The notes: a model not told the origin generated them from the letters alone. A stretch of 43,764 nt of DNA from Bacteroidales bacterium (GCA_025350365.1 JANXXY010000224.1:1-43764); one strand, 5' to 3'; shown: positions 9,377 through 16,833, counted from the first letter of the stretch. Translations and numbers: made by a program.

Positions 9377-9512
9377 TTAAAATCGCAAATAATAAACACA
9401 AAAATTAAATGCTTTACGAAAAATTTAAAACTTTAAATGTTTGGTGTTTGCTTACAACTTACGACTTGATACTTACGACTATTATTATTTTTAAAACTTA
9501 CGATATAAAAGC
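9377..9512. repeat. Spacer with inverted GTAAG-type repeats
   Basis: The 136-base gap before nuoN carries CTTACAACTTACGACTTG and ACTTACGACT at 9451-9480. These are reverse-complement relatives of the word block at 5902-5917. I see no gene, terminator or convincing promoter. The gap does not break the nuo gene order. Confidence 0.35.
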
Positions 9513-10889
9513 ATGAATACAATTATTGCTATATCTCTTCTTGGTGTTATCACATTATTTCTGGGAATTTTTAATCTCAAGCGGTGGCTTCTACCAGTAA
9601 TAATAGCAGGCTTAGTCATTGCCCTTGGTTTGGATATAGCCGATTGGGGAACAACGACATATTACTTCAGTAACATGTTTTTTACTGATAAGTTTTATGT
9701 GTCGTTTGCTGGTTTGATGATTGTTGCAACCATTGTAACCTTTCTTATTTCGGCTCAGTATTATAAAGAAGAAACCCGAAGCCTCGAAGGTATTTTCGCT
9801 ATTATACTTTTCTCGCTGGTTGGCGGACTTATTATGATTTCGTCAGGTAATCTGGCTACTTTCTTTATCGGGTTGGAGATACTTTCTATCTCTTTATACT
9901 TACTTGCCGGAAGTCATAAAAATTCCAGTTTCTCCAACGAAGCTGCTATGAAATACTTTCTCATGGGATCGTTCGCCTCCGCATTTTTGTTGTTTGGTAT
10001 CGCGTTGGTTTATGGAGCAACGGGGTCGCTATACAATAAAGATATTGCGCTGTTCATTAACACCAATGCCTGGAATTTGAGTTCGTTGTTAAAGGCAGGA
10101 GTTTTTCTAATTTCCGTTGGCATGGCGTTTAAGGTTGCCGCTGTTCCATTTCATTTTTGGGCTCCCGATGTGTATCATGGATCGCCCACATTGATTACCT
10201 CTTATATGATTACGGTTGTAAAGGCTGCAGGTTTTGCTGCTTTTCTCCGGTTAACCACTACCTGCTTCGGGTTGGATACCGATTTATGGGCGCAAAACAT
10301 TGCTATTATTGCCGCATTATCTATTATTGTTGGCAATATAGGAGCACTATCTCAAACACGGACCAAACGGATGCTTGCCTATTCAAGTATCGCACATACC
10401 GGTTACATTCTAATTGTATTAGTGGCTGCTCAAAAATCAGCTTCAGCAGTGTTGTTTTATTATTCTATTGCCTATATACTTTCCAATCTTTCGGCATTTA
10501 TTGTAGTGATTATGGTTAAAAAATCGACAGGGAGCTCAGGCATCGATTCATTCAACGGATTGGCAAAGGTTAATCCTGTGGTTGCTTTGTGCGCGGCAAT
10601 TTCTTTTTTATCGCTTGCAGGTATTCCCCCATTGGCCGGGTTTATGGCAAAGTATATAGTTTTTACCTCGGCGCTTTTGCAAGGTTATATCTGGTTAGTG
10701 GTTATTGCCATTATAGGATCAATTATCAGTATTTTCTATTATTTCCGACCAATTATCAATATGTATATGAAAAAGCCTGATTACGAACAGATTGATACAC
10801 CAAAATTATCGATGGTTGTTCTGGTTATTCTCACCATTTTAACTGTTGTTATTGGCTTTGTGCCAGGGTTAATTTTGAGCTGGATGTAA
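9513..10889 (+). CDS. nuoN: NADH-quinone oxidoreductase subunit N
   Basis: NuoN is the antiporter-like pump closest to the quinone arm. The 458-residue protein has about 14 membrane helices, the helix-5 glutamate Glu122 in GLEILSISLYLLAG and the helix-7 lysine Lys207 in AFKVAAVPFHFWAPDVYHG. The block RMLAYSSIAHTGY follows. It is the last nuo gene here and converges on the minus-strand DUF2752-type gene with only 17 bases between the stops. I see no hairpin terminator in that gap. Confidence 0.97.
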   Translation: MNTIIAISLLGVITLFLGIFNLKRWLLPVIIAGLVIALGLDIADWGTTTYYFSNMFFTDKFYVSFAGLMIVATIVTFLISAQYYKEETRSLEGIFAIILFSLVGGLIMISSGNLATFFIGLEILSISLYLLAGSHKNSSFSNEAAMKYFLMGSFASAFLLFGIALVYGATGSLYNKDIALFINTNAWNLSSLLKAGVFLISVGMAFKVAAVPFHFWAPDVYHGSPTLITSYMITVVKAAGFAAFLRLTTTCFGLDTDLWAQNIAIIAALSIIVGNIGALSQTRTKRMLAYSSIAHTGYILIVLVAAQKSASAVLFYYSIAYILSNLSAFIVVIMVKKSTGSSGIDSFNGLAKVNPVVALCAAISFLSLAGIPPLAGFMAKYIVFTSALLQGYIWLVVIAIIGSIISIFYYFRPIINMYMKKPDYEQIDTPKLSMVVLVILTILTVVIGFVPGLILSWM

Positions 10890-10906
10890 ATCGTATTTGT
10901 ATCCTT

Positions 10907-11338
10907 TTATCCCATATTTCCGGTAAGCAGCATCTTGTAAAATATATACATCGTCTGAAAGATCAGATTTTTGAATGTGATCAGAAAAAGGAGTAACGAA
11001 AGTGTAATATCAACGTTTGTAATTAGTTTAAGTGTAATACTCGATTTACGAACCAGCATAATTGCAAACAAACGCATCAACAGTTGTAAAGCAAAGAATA
11101 AAAATACCGGAATACTGTTACGTTGAAATTCCATGGCATCGGTAAACCTTAATCTTACAATGGCAGAAAATCCGCGTGACATCCCACAGGTGGGACATTT
11201 CGACCCGAGCAATTCCTCGTGAATGCATTTCACAGGATGTTCATTTTTGTAAGGGTTGTATAGCCCGGAATAAATAAAAATTACCAGAATGATTCCCGCA
11301 AAAATAAAATTGATTAATAAGTAACTGCGTTTATCCAT
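10907..11338 (-). CDS. DUF2752-type small membrane protein
   Basis: The 143-residue protein has a membrane segment at about residues 9-25, then a cysteine-rich loop (Cys38; Cys48 and Cys51 in KCPTCGMSRGF), and two further membrane helices. The CP.CG..R signature with following helices is that of the DUF2752 family, whose biochemical role is not established. It lies 22 bases after the DUF4190-type gene on the same strand, so the two probably form an operon. In Bacteroidota, DUF2752 proteins often sit next to DUF4190/CD225-like proteins, which this pair mirrors. Confidence 0.75.
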   Translation of the reverse strand: MDKRSYLLINFIFAGIILVIFIYSGLYNPYKNEHPVKCIHEELLGSKCPTCGMSRGFSAIVRLRFTDAMEFQRNSIPVFLFFALQLLMRLFAIMLVRKSSITLKLITNVDITLSLLLFLITFKNLIFQTMYIFYKMLLTGNMG

Positions 11339-11360
11339 CCGGTTTTTCGATTAATGATAT

Positions 11361-12047
11361 TTATTTTTTAAGAGAGTCCAGGTCGTTTTCGTATTTTTTA
11401 TTCAGCTTGTTTAGTCGTTCCTGCTGATCTTCTGTAAAACTTGAAACTGTGGTTGCGAGTTTGGTGATGAGTTGCGTAAGTTTAAGAGACACCTCCGAAT
11501 AAGCCTGTATAGCTTTGGAATCGCCATTTTTTGATTTTTTCTGAAGATGAATCGTTTCTTTAATAAGTTTCTCATAACCTTCGAGGAATTTATTGAATTG
11601 CTCATCAGTCATAGGCTTGTTTATTTCAATTTTCAGCGCCCCACTATCGACTTTATTTTCGAGTTGTTCTAAAACTTTCTCCAGGTTGTTTCCGAATTCA
11701 GCCATATTTTCGTCAATCCCTTTGCCTGTTTCCTCTTCAATGGCATTTTCGATCTGGTTCTTGATCCAGGGAGCTTTATGCCCGATGGATGCAAAAACCA
11801 ATCCCCAAATAGCAGCAACTGAAGTACCTATAATAGAAATAACCAGTGCCGCGATAATTAAACCTTTGGCTCCGTTGCCCTTTGTTGCCTGATTGTAGGC
11901 AATAGCGCTAAATGTGATGGCAATTGCACCTGGTATCAGAGCTAATAAACCGATGCATGGAATAAAAGCAATAACCAGAGCAATAATTCCAAGGACAAGA
12001 CCAGCAATTCCTAATCCTTGACCGGCGTTTGATTTGTTGTTTTCCAT
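11361..12047 (-). CDS. DUF4190-like membrane protein with C-terminal coil
   Basis: I place the start at the ATG at 12047, giving 228 residues; a longer frame to 12149 has an unlikely N-terminus. Residues 11-50 and 61-86 form glycine-rich membrane helices of the DUF4190 type (GLGIAGLVLGIIALV, then AIAYNQATKGNGAKGL). Residues 95-228 are charged and helical, with heptad-like stretches, and probably cytoplasmic. Function is unknown. A TAnnTTTG-like -7 box (TACCTTTG on the minus strand, 12080-12087) lies 33 bases upstream, inside a repeat that also occurs at 15632-15669. It is followed by the DUF2752 gene. Confidence 0.65.
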   Translation of the reverse strand: MENNKSNAGQGLGIAGLVLGIIALVIAFIPCIGLLALIPGAIAITFSAIAYNQATKGNGAKGLIIAALVISIIGTSVAAIWGLVFASIGHKAPWIKNQIENAIEEETGKGIDENMAEFGNNLEKVLEQLENKVDSGALKIEINKPMTDEQFNKFLEGYEKLIKETIHLQKKSKNGDSKAIQAYSEVSLKLTQLITKLATTVSSFTEDQQERLNKLNKKYENDLDSLKK

Positions 12048-12071
12048 AATAGATAATTGTTTAGCTGTTAA

Positions 12072-12110
12072 TATTATTCCAAAGGTAAGAAAAAGACAAT
12101 AGTAGTGTAT
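12072..12110. repeat. 39-base repeat, copy 1 (promoter region of DUF4190-type gene)
   Basis: The stretch TATTATTCCAAAGGTAAGAA plus the following AAGACAATAGTAGTGTAT is nearly identical to 15632-15669, differing by one deleted A and one A-to-C change. Read on the minus strand it contains TACCTTTG, a good Bacteroidota -7 box, 33 bases before the gene start at 12047. The second copy has no gene downstream in that orientation. It may be a duplicated promoter fragment or a small repeat. Confidence 0.6.
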
Positions 12111-12346
12111 GGGTTCAGTCGGAAATGTTAGGGACTGCAAGACAAACAATTAAATCCGCAATGCATTAAACTGTAATTTCTAATGCTTTACAAAGTTAAT
12201 AATAAAATCCTCTACTGCCCCCTTGTTATAAGAACCTCAAATTCAATATTTATCTGTATTTTTTTAATGCTTCCCAAAAAAAATGTGCGATAAATTACCA
12301 ACCTTCTAACATTTTTGCCGTGTAAGTTTCCATAAATAAAAAGCTT

Positions 12347-12679
12347 ATGAAGGGGGAAAGTGTAATAAAAAAAATAGAAGAGAATTGGCTGTTTGCTTCG
12401 AGAAAATTAAATTTTGAAATAGTATGTCCATTTTTAATTAAGTCTGAGGGTATTGAAAAAAAGGTATTTGCTTTTCTACCAACCTATGGTTCAAAAAATG
12501 GAATGATTATTGATTTTATTTACCCCCCTGATTTTTATATTGATACTAAAATAATTAATTTGGCTAAAAAAAATGGATATTATTATAGTTTTATAAACCC
12601 AGATAAATTTTTAATCTATAATGAAGGAAATTTTATGGAAGCTTTAGAAGATTGGGGAAATTTTATGGAATTGAAATAA
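12347..12679 (+). CDS. Hypothetical protein, immunity-protein-like
   Basis: This 110-residue protein has no signal peptide or membrane segment. It is mixed alpha/beta with aromatic-rich strands (AFLPTYGSKNGMIIDF, then DWGNFMELK at the end). I do not recognise a named family. The AFLP..GS.NGMII pattern and the size resemble small cytoplasmic immunity proteins found beside RHS toxins, and an RHS remnant lies 540 bases downstream. The gene is more AT-rich than the nuo genes, which would fit transfer. Role is inference only. Confidence 0.6.
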   Translation: MKGESVIKKIEENWLFASRKLNFEIVCPFLIKSEGIEKKVFAFLPTYGSKNGMIIDFIYPPDFYIDTKIINLAKKNGYYYSFINPDKFLIYNEGNFMEALEDWGNFMELK

Positions 12680-12721
12680 TACTCTTCAGCTAGTAAAATG
12701 GGATTGTAAATTATAATTAAA

Positions 12722-13072
12722 ATGAACAGTTTAGAGATGGCGATGATCAAAAGTATTGCGAACAGCAATAAAGAGCAATACCCGTTTATTGAAAATCATT
12801 TACCTTACCTGAAAGTTAATCAGCGAAATCTGACAGGTGCTGGAATGTACGTTAATTTTGAATATTTACCCGAAGGAAAGTCTTTAATAAAATCTGAATA
12901 TGGTGATGGTATTCTTGGAAGCAATCAAATTGCTGAACTAAATACAATGAGCAACGGTTTGGGTTTTTCACTTGAATTAGAAAAAGGGGAAATAAAATAT
13001 TTGGAAATTTTTACTTATGGTGATGAGGCTTGGGATGGGACTTATAATTTGTTTACTTTAATTGATATTTAA
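12722..13072 (+). CDS. Hypothetical protein, immunity-protein-like
   Basis: The 116-residue soluble protein contains an N-terminal helix, a beta segment NLTGAGMYVNFEYLP, and a C-terminal pattern of a glycine-rich strand followed by LELEKGEIKYLEIFTYGDEAW. That ending resembles the G-x-I-x-x-LE-x-F/Y-T/S-Y-G-D-E-x-W motif of several small immunity-type families, but I cannot name one. It follows the previous orphan by 42 bases on the same strand, so they may be cotranscribed. The neighbouring RHS remnant supports an immunity role by context only. Confidence 0.6.
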   Translation: MNSLEMAMIKSIANSNKEQYPFIENHLPYLKVNQRNLTGAGMYVNFEYLPEGKSLIKSEYGDGILGSNQIAELNTMSNGLGFSLELEKGEIKYLEIFTYGDEAWDGTYNLFTLIDI

Positions 13073-13122
13073 AGGATTATACCCCCCGCTAACCGAAGTG
13101 TTCAGGAATAAATGAGCGGCTC

Positions 13123-13172
13123 GGCGAAGTTTCGTTAACTTCGCCGTATTAAATAGCGGTCTCCTGACCGCT
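13123..13172. repeat. Two adjacent perfect hairpins
   Basis: GGCGAAGTT at 13123-13131 pairs with AACTTCGCC at 13137-13145 (9-bp stem, 5-base loop). AGCGGTC at 13155-13161 pairs with GACCGCT at 13166-13172 (7-bp stem, 4-base loop). Neither is followed by a T-run, so they look like a REP-type repeat rather than a terminator. They fill the 188-base gap between the immunity-like gene and the RHS remnant. Confidence 0.55.
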
Positions 13173-13218
13173 GCAATAAAATACCGCTTAGTTTTGTAAA
13201 ATTGGTAAACTGTTATAG

Positions 13219-14199
13219 ACCTGTTTTGTTCTGAAATCTCAGTATCATTTCTGGGGCGGAGTGGAAAAAACCATGCAGCGCCATCATTTTGATGCCTCCA
13301 ACTCCCTGGCTATCGAGCAGAATTTTCAATACGATCACTCAGGGCGGTTAAAATCAACTACCGAAAGTGTCAACGGGAAAACCCCTGTTACCACCTCACA
13401 AATGGTTTATAACGAACTGGGACAAGCGGCCGCCAAAAAACTAAATGATACTACGTCCGGTCAATGGCAAAAGGTCGATTATGCCTACAATATCCGCGGC
13501 TGGCTCACAGGTATAAATCCTCGTTTTAATCCTGTCGAAAACGACCTTTTTAGTCTGAAATTATACTATAACGATACGATAGGACCTTTACAGGGAGCGC
13601 CGCAGTTCAACGGCAACATCAGCGCCATGAAGTGGAAGAACAAGGCCGAAGTGGAAAGCGGCTACGAATATCAGGCTTATGGCTTCAATTACGACAAGCT
13701 CAATCGTCTCACATCCGGCAAACATGGCCTCTGCAATACCTCCGGCGTTTTTCCGGCTGAGTATATGGATCGCTATAACGAAGGGAACATTGATTACGAC
13801 AGTAATGGTAATATATTAAAATTAAACCGCACAGGCGGCTACAAAGATGTAAACGACATTCGGTTTGGGTTGTTGGATAGTTTGAAATACCAGTACCTGC
13901 CTAATAGCAACCAGTTAATGAATATTACCGACAATGCCAATGTGGACTCCTACGGCTACAATGACCGCAATAAAGACACCACTGACTTTGCATATGATGG
14001 CAATGGCAACCTTAGGCAATATAAGGACAAGAATATTAAAAGCATTGATTATAATTTCTTAAATTTACCAAAGAAAATTGTATTTGACAATGCCGATTCC
14101 ATCGTGTATATTTACGATGCCAATGGCAGTAAGCACATTAAAAAGTTCTTTGAAAAAGGCAAACAGATTGGAAACAATCTGGTTCACAACAAATGCTAA
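13219..14199 (+). pseudogene. RHS-repeat protein remnant, truncated at both ends
   Basis: RHS/YD-repeat proteins are large secreted or surface shells that deliver C-terminal toxins. The open frame runs from 13219 with a possible GTG start at 13261. YD-type units are clear: FQYDHSGRLKSTTE, VYNELGQAAAKKL, VDYAYNIRGWLTGINP, YDKLNRLTSG, IDYDSNGNILKLNRTGG, FAYDGNGNLRQYKD and IYDANGSKHIKKF. This order matches the C-terminal half of Bacteroidota RHS proteins, which normally exceed 1000 residues. There is no signal peptide and no toxin tip, and the frame stops right after the last YD unit. An in-frame TAG at 13216 closes the left end. It is very likely a non-functional fragment. Confidence 0.8.
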
Positions 14200-14220
14200 A
14201 CATGAGGATATGCCTCAAAA

Positions 14221-14364
14221 ATGGGCAAAGCGATAAATTACGAATTTTTATTGCAGATTATCAAAACGTTGCATAAAGAGAATATTGTCGTACACCCCCC
14301 TGGTAATAGCTTTTCCGTTGTTCTACAAACTTATTGTGATGCTCCTTTGCAAGCTGAAATTTAA
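14221..14364 (+). CDS. Possible 47-residue ORF of unknown function
   Basis: An ATG at 14221 opens a 47-codon frame with plausible amino acid composition (an N-terminal helix NYEFLLQIIKTLHKENI followed by strand-like residues). I recognise no family and see no clear ribosome site. It may be a decayed fragment in this repeat-rich, remnant-filled region. The rest of 14200-14446 holds nothing else I can support. Confidence 0.25.
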   Translation: MGKAINYEFLLQIIKTLHKENIVVHPPGNSFSVVLQTYCDAPLQAEI

Positions 14365-14446
14365 TTTGTATCTTTCTATTTATCCATAACCTTCAACAAG
14401 TTAGCCCTTATTTAATGAAAAATAAGCAGCATAAGATTTAAAATTA

Positions 14447-14454
14447 TATCTTTG
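14447..14454 (+). promoter_or_regulatory. Candidate -7 box before the antitoxin gene
   Basis: TATCTTTG fits the Bacteroidota -7 consensus TAnnTTTG and lies 21 bases before the antitoxin ATG at 14476. No convincing -33 TTTG is present at the usual spacing. It therefore rests on one box only. Confidence 0.35.
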
Positions 14455-14475
14455 TTATCATTAAAGTTTTTTGAT

Positions 14476-14703
14476 ATGGAAAAAGATGTTTTAATAAAAA
14501 AGGCTATTAATAATATTCAACGGCTACCTGTCGCTAAAGTTAAGGAAGTTAATGATTTCGCTGAATTTTTATTAAATAAAATTGACGACCAGATGATAAC
14601 GGAAGGGTTTAAAAGGATTTCCTCTTCATCAAAGTCATTAGATTTTCTAAATAATGAACCTTATTTGTATACTGTAACAGATTTAAAAGTAAAATACAAG
14701 TGA
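14476..14703 (+). CDS. DUF2281-type antitoxin
   Basis: I use the ATG at 14476 (75 residues) rather than an upstream TTG. The N-terminal pattern KAINNIQRLPVAKVKEVNDF followed by AEFLLNKI is typical of DUF2281/VapB-like antitoxins, and the C-terminal LDFLNNEPYLYTVTDLKVKY is the toxin-wrapping tail seen in this class. The stop overlaps the GTG of the next frame (GTGA), the usual antitoxin-toxin coupling. The partner toxin is broken by a nonsense codon, so the antitoxin may now be an orphan. Autorepression is typical of such families but not shown here. Confidence 0.7.
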   Translation: MEKDVLIKKAINNIQRLPVAKVKEVNDFAEFLLNKIDDQMITEGFKRISSSSKSLDFLNNEPYLYTVTDLKVKYK

Positions 14704-15026
14704 AAAAAGGTTCAATTGTATTGATTCCATTTCCTTTTACGGACTTAAAAGGCATTAAAAACAGACCAGCGGTAGTTTTATTTGCCAATGAATTGGATGT
14801 AACTATCTGTTTTATTACTTCAGAGCTTAAATGGCAAGAGGAATTTGATATTACTTAAACACCAACAGATACTAACGGATTAAAAACTACGTCTCTCATT
14901 AGGGTTTGCAAAATTGCGACTGTTGATACCGATTTGATACTTGGCGAGTTAGGTGAATTGACCCAAATTCAGATAAAAGAATTAAATAAAAACCTCATTA
15001 GTCTTCTGAAATTAAAAATCGGGTAG
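14700..15026 (+). pseudogene. MazF/PemK-type toxin broken by an in-frame stop
   Basis: MazF/PemK toxins are sequence-specific mRNA endoribonucleases. A GTG overlapping the antitoxin stop starts MKKGSIVLIPFPFTDLKGIK and continues NRPAVVLF, a hallmark N-terminus. Codon 53 (14856-14858) is TAA; beyond it the same frame continues TPTDTNGLKTTSLIRVCKI and closes at 15024-15026, giving 108 codons, a normal family length. The sequence on both sides of the stop is well conserved and no frameshift is needed, so the stop is a recent point mutation or a sequencing error. The 3' end abuts a probable group II intron tail. Confidence 0.75.
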
Positions 15027-15095
15027 GAGAAACGGGATTATTTCTCGTTTCGACCTCCCACACCACCATACGTGCCGTTCGGCATAAGGCAGTTT
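15018..15095 (-). ncRNA. Probable group II intron 3' end (domains V-VI), remnant
   Basis: Read on the minus strand, 15095-15018 gives GCCTTATGCCGAACGGCACG and then TATGGTGGTGTGGGAGG. This is the domain V hairpin form (helix, GAAC-type loop, helix) followed by a domain VI stem (GAAACG pairing with CGTTTC) and the terminal CTACCCGAT expected at a 3' splice site. The usual catalytic AGC triad at the base of domain V is replaced by TGC, and the rest of the intron and its reverse transcriptase are absent. It is therefore a fragment. It begins exactly at the end of the toxin frame. Confidence 0.5.
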
Positions 15096-15102
15096 ATCAG
15101 TT

Positions 15103-15279
15103 AAGATTTTACTTGACAAAATTCAGGCACAAGAAATAATTATTTCAAAGCTTGAGACAGAAAATGCCGAACTCCAATCTCGTTTAAATTTAAACAATCC
15201 CAATAGTAGCAAACCTCCTTCAACCGATGAATTGCACAAAAAAGCTATTGAACTTAATAAACTTACAGACTCTAATTAA
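15103..15279 (+). pseudogene. IS66-type transposase N-terminal fragment
   Basis: The open frame from 15103 to the TAA at 15277-15279 lacks a start codon. It encodes a leucine-zipper-like helix followed by LQSRLNLNNPNSSKPPSTDE. The NSSKPPS-D motif after a coiled helix is the signature of the N-terminal region of IS66-family TnpC transposases. The zinc finger, DDE domain, and the accessory genes of IS66 elements are missing. It is a scrap, with no terminal inverted repeats seen. Confidence 0.65.
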
Positions 15280-15290
15280 TAAATTTGTAT

Positions 15291-15584
15291 ATGCGTATAA
15301 TCATTATACTTATTCTTTTTCTCTTTAGCTTCAAGTGTTATGCAAAGGAAACTCCTGATAGCCTAATAAGTAATTTATTTGATTTTTTAAATATGAAAGG
15401 GGAATTGCCCAAAGAGCTTAATCAAGATAAAAAAGGTGATTCCGATTTCTTTTATATACAAGATGTTCTTGGAGTAGGTAAAAATTATTCTCAAGAATAC
15501 GGAGTTTTTAAATTTCTTTGTAAATATAATGAAGAGTCTCATTATAATGTATTTATAAAAAAAGATAAAGCAATTGAGATTTAA
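15291..15584 (+). CDS. Small secreted hypothetical protein
   Basis: The ATG at 15291 gives 97 residues; a TTG two codons upstream is less likely. Residues 1-18 form a hydrophobic signal peptide ending KCYA, with likely cleavage after Ala18. The mature part is charged and aromatic with a VLGVGKNYSQEYGVF segment. I recognise no family. The end at KKDKAIEI is abrupt, so it may be a truncated copy of a longer protein in this remnant-rich stretch. Confidence 0.5.
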   Translation: MRIIIILILFLFSFKCYAKETPDSLISNLFDFLNMKGELPKELNQDKKGDSDFFYIQDVLGVGKNYSQEYGVFKFLCKYNEESHYNVFIKKDKAIEI

Positions 15585-15631
15585 TTACAAACATTCAAAT
15601 TCAAAAAAATAATGATCGGTTCAAAGTGTTG

Positions 15632-15669
15632 TATTATTCCAAAGGTAAGAAAAGACAATAGTCGTGTAT
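15632..15669. repeat. 39-base repeat, copy 2
   Basis: This is nearly identical to 12072-12110: it begins TATTATTCCAAAGGTAAGAA and ends GACAATAGTCGTGTAT. The TACCTTTG -7-like box on the minus strand (15640-15647) is kept, but it would drive transcription antisense into the gene at 15291-15584. No other sequence similarity around the two copies was noticed. Confidence 0.6.
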
Positions 15670-15714
15670 CGGATTTCATAATTCGTTGTTCGTAATTTGA
15701 TATTGGTAAAATAT

Positions 15715-16230
15715 TTACTTAAAGTTCCTCACAATCTCCAACATATCTTTTTCCAGAGTCGTTTTAGGAGTTTCGACAATTCTGTTTTCACGATTATTTG
15801 AATAAAAGATAAACGTTGGTACACGTTCAATTTTAAGATGAACCAGACTGAAGTGTGATGTCTTTTTCTGATGATCGACTGCAATAAACGTAACGTTTTT
15901 TTGATCGAAACCTACATTATCAAGAATCTTTAAAAAGTGTGGCACTTCTCGCTGACTGTCCGAGCACCACGAACCCATAATAACAAAAATCTTAAGATCG
16001 ACAGGTATTTTACGCTTTAACGATTTCATAGTTTTTTTATCTGGATTATAGTTGTCGTATCCCTCCTGGAACCAACTCTTGTATGGTGATGTGGTAAGAA
16101 TATCACGTGTGAAATATCCATATAAGATTTCAGACGAATCTTTTGGATCGATGATGGTTTGGTTAACGGGCTGGGCAAGAGCTGACGTTCCAAAAACAGT
16201 AACAAGCAATAAACCAATAAATATTTTCAT
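15715..16230 (-). CDS. Exported thioredoxin-fold protein
   Basis: The ATG at 16230 gives 171 residues with a signal peptide (residues 1-19, ending SALA). The thioredoxin-type active site reads WCSDSQREVP, with Cys89 and Ser92 in place of the second cysteine, and a cis-proline motif RVPTFIF follows. This monothiol WC-x-D-S form is a recognised subgroup of thioredoxin-family proteins in Bacteroidota. With one cysteine it is unlikely to be a simple disulfide reductase; role and partners are unknown. The protein would act in the periplasm. It stands alone on this strand. Confidence 0.75.
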   Translation of the reverse strand: MKIFIGLLLVTVFGTSALAQPVNQTIIDPKDSSEILYGYFTRDILTTSPYKSWFQEGYDNYNPDKKTMKSLKRKIPVDLKIFVIMGSWCSDSQREVPHFLKILDNVGFDQKNVTFIAVDHQKKTSHFSLVHLKIERVPTFIFYSNNRENRIVETPKTTLEKDMLEIVRNFK

Positions 16231-16243
16231 GTTGTTTTTATTG

Positions 16244-16274
16244 CGAAGATACAACACCTGAACTTAGATGCCAA
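16244..16274 (-). promoter_or_regulatory. Candidate promoter of the thioredoxin-fold gene
   Basis: On the minus strand a TTG (complement of 16272-16274) is followed after 20 bases by TATCTTCG (complement of 16244-16251), one change from the Bacteroidota -7 consensus TAnnTTTG. The -7 box lies 14 bases before the start codon, giving a very short leader. The spacing is right for the phylum. Confidence 0.4.
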
Positions 16275-16313
16275 TTGTTCTATTTTGCCACTTTAAATTT
16301 CAAATAATTTAAT

Positions 16314-16647
16314 AGGTATAGGCGCTTAGACAACCTAAATTTAGTATGTATGCCTACTTTTAATAAATACGTCCTAAACCCAACGGGTTTAAATGTTTAT
16401 AGAAAATTTGCACAACAAGAAAATTTCGACTCCAACGGAGTCGTACATCAGAAGGGCTCGCTCATTTCTATAAACATATTAACCCTCCGGGTTAAAGAAC
16501 TAATTAACTTTTATAAATAAAGTTATTAACACAATCAATGTCCATCTATTGGGATGATGTTAGGTCACCATTAATAAACATGGATTTGGTTAAGTCTTTT
16601 CATTTATAGTCAATTAATTAAATTGAGCGGTCTAAACGCCTATACCT
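16314..16647. mobile_element. MITE-like element with 18-base inverted ends
   Basis: AGGTATAGGCGCTTAGAC at 16314-16331 and its reverse complement at 16630-16647 match in 17 of 18 positions and enclose 298 bases without a gene. Inside lies a separate set of nested hairpins (16376-16495). The size, inverted ends and lack of coding sequence fit a miniature element moved in trans. I could not identify a clear target-site duplication. The flanks on both sides are AT-rich (TTTAAAT-like), which may be the insertion preference. Apart from the minus-strand promoter at 16244-16274 and the AT-rich leader of the Nudix gene, 16231-16863 holds nothing else. Confidence 0.55.
16376..16495. repeat. Nested three-hairpin palindrome
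   Basis: The outer arms ATGTTTATAGAAA (16393-16405) and TTTCTATAAACAT (16465-16477) are a perfect 13-bp inverted repeat. Outside them sit two small hairpins, AAACCC-AAC-GGGTTT (16376-16390) and TTAACCC-TCC-GGGTTAA (16479-16495). In the middle is CGACTCC-AAC-GGAGTCG (16427-16443). The layout can fold into a cloverleaf-like structure in single-stranded DNA or RNA. Similar hairpin families are widespread in Bacteroidota genomes, but their mover is not visible here. Confidence 0.7.
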
Positions 16648-16804
16648 GTAATTTAAAATTGTATATTCCAGACCATGAATGGTGAAGGCTGAAAAACAAC
16701 TGGTTCCATTTAGGGATTCAAGGTAAAATAGGCTTTTTTTCTAAAGTATTAAAGTAGAATTTGTTAATTTTTAGATTATTCAACGATATTTTTCATAATT
16801 AGTT

Positions 16805-16833
16805 TATATTTGCATAGTATATAAAGTACACTA
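16805..16833 (+). promoter_or_regulatory. Candidate promoter with overlapping operator of the Nudix regulator
   Basis: TATATTTG at 16805-16812 fits the -7 box TAnnTTTG, 51 bases before the regulator start. Just downstream, TAGTATATAAAGTACACTA (16815-16833) is an imperfect palindrome with 6 of 9 pairs matching. It would cover the transcription start, the position expected of an autorepressor site. No second copy was found before the GH94 or GH1 genes. Confidence 0.4.

Noticed and set aside
5902..9480. CRISPR array from the GTAAG-type repeats
   Set aside because: The words are short, inexact, inverted relative to each other and thousands of bases apart, without regular spacers.
10157..10780. 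Plus-strand frames inside nuoN
   Set aside because: They are out-of-frame shadows of the well-conserved nuoN protein with Cys/Tyr/Phe-rich composition.
14700..15026. Programmed readthrough or recoding of the toxin TAA
   Set aside because: TAA is the tightest stop and no stimulatory structure was seen. A point mutation is simpler.
15018..15279. Complete insertion sequence or intron
   Set aside because: No full transposase, reverse transcriptase, terminal repeats or domain I-IV are present; only scraps remain.
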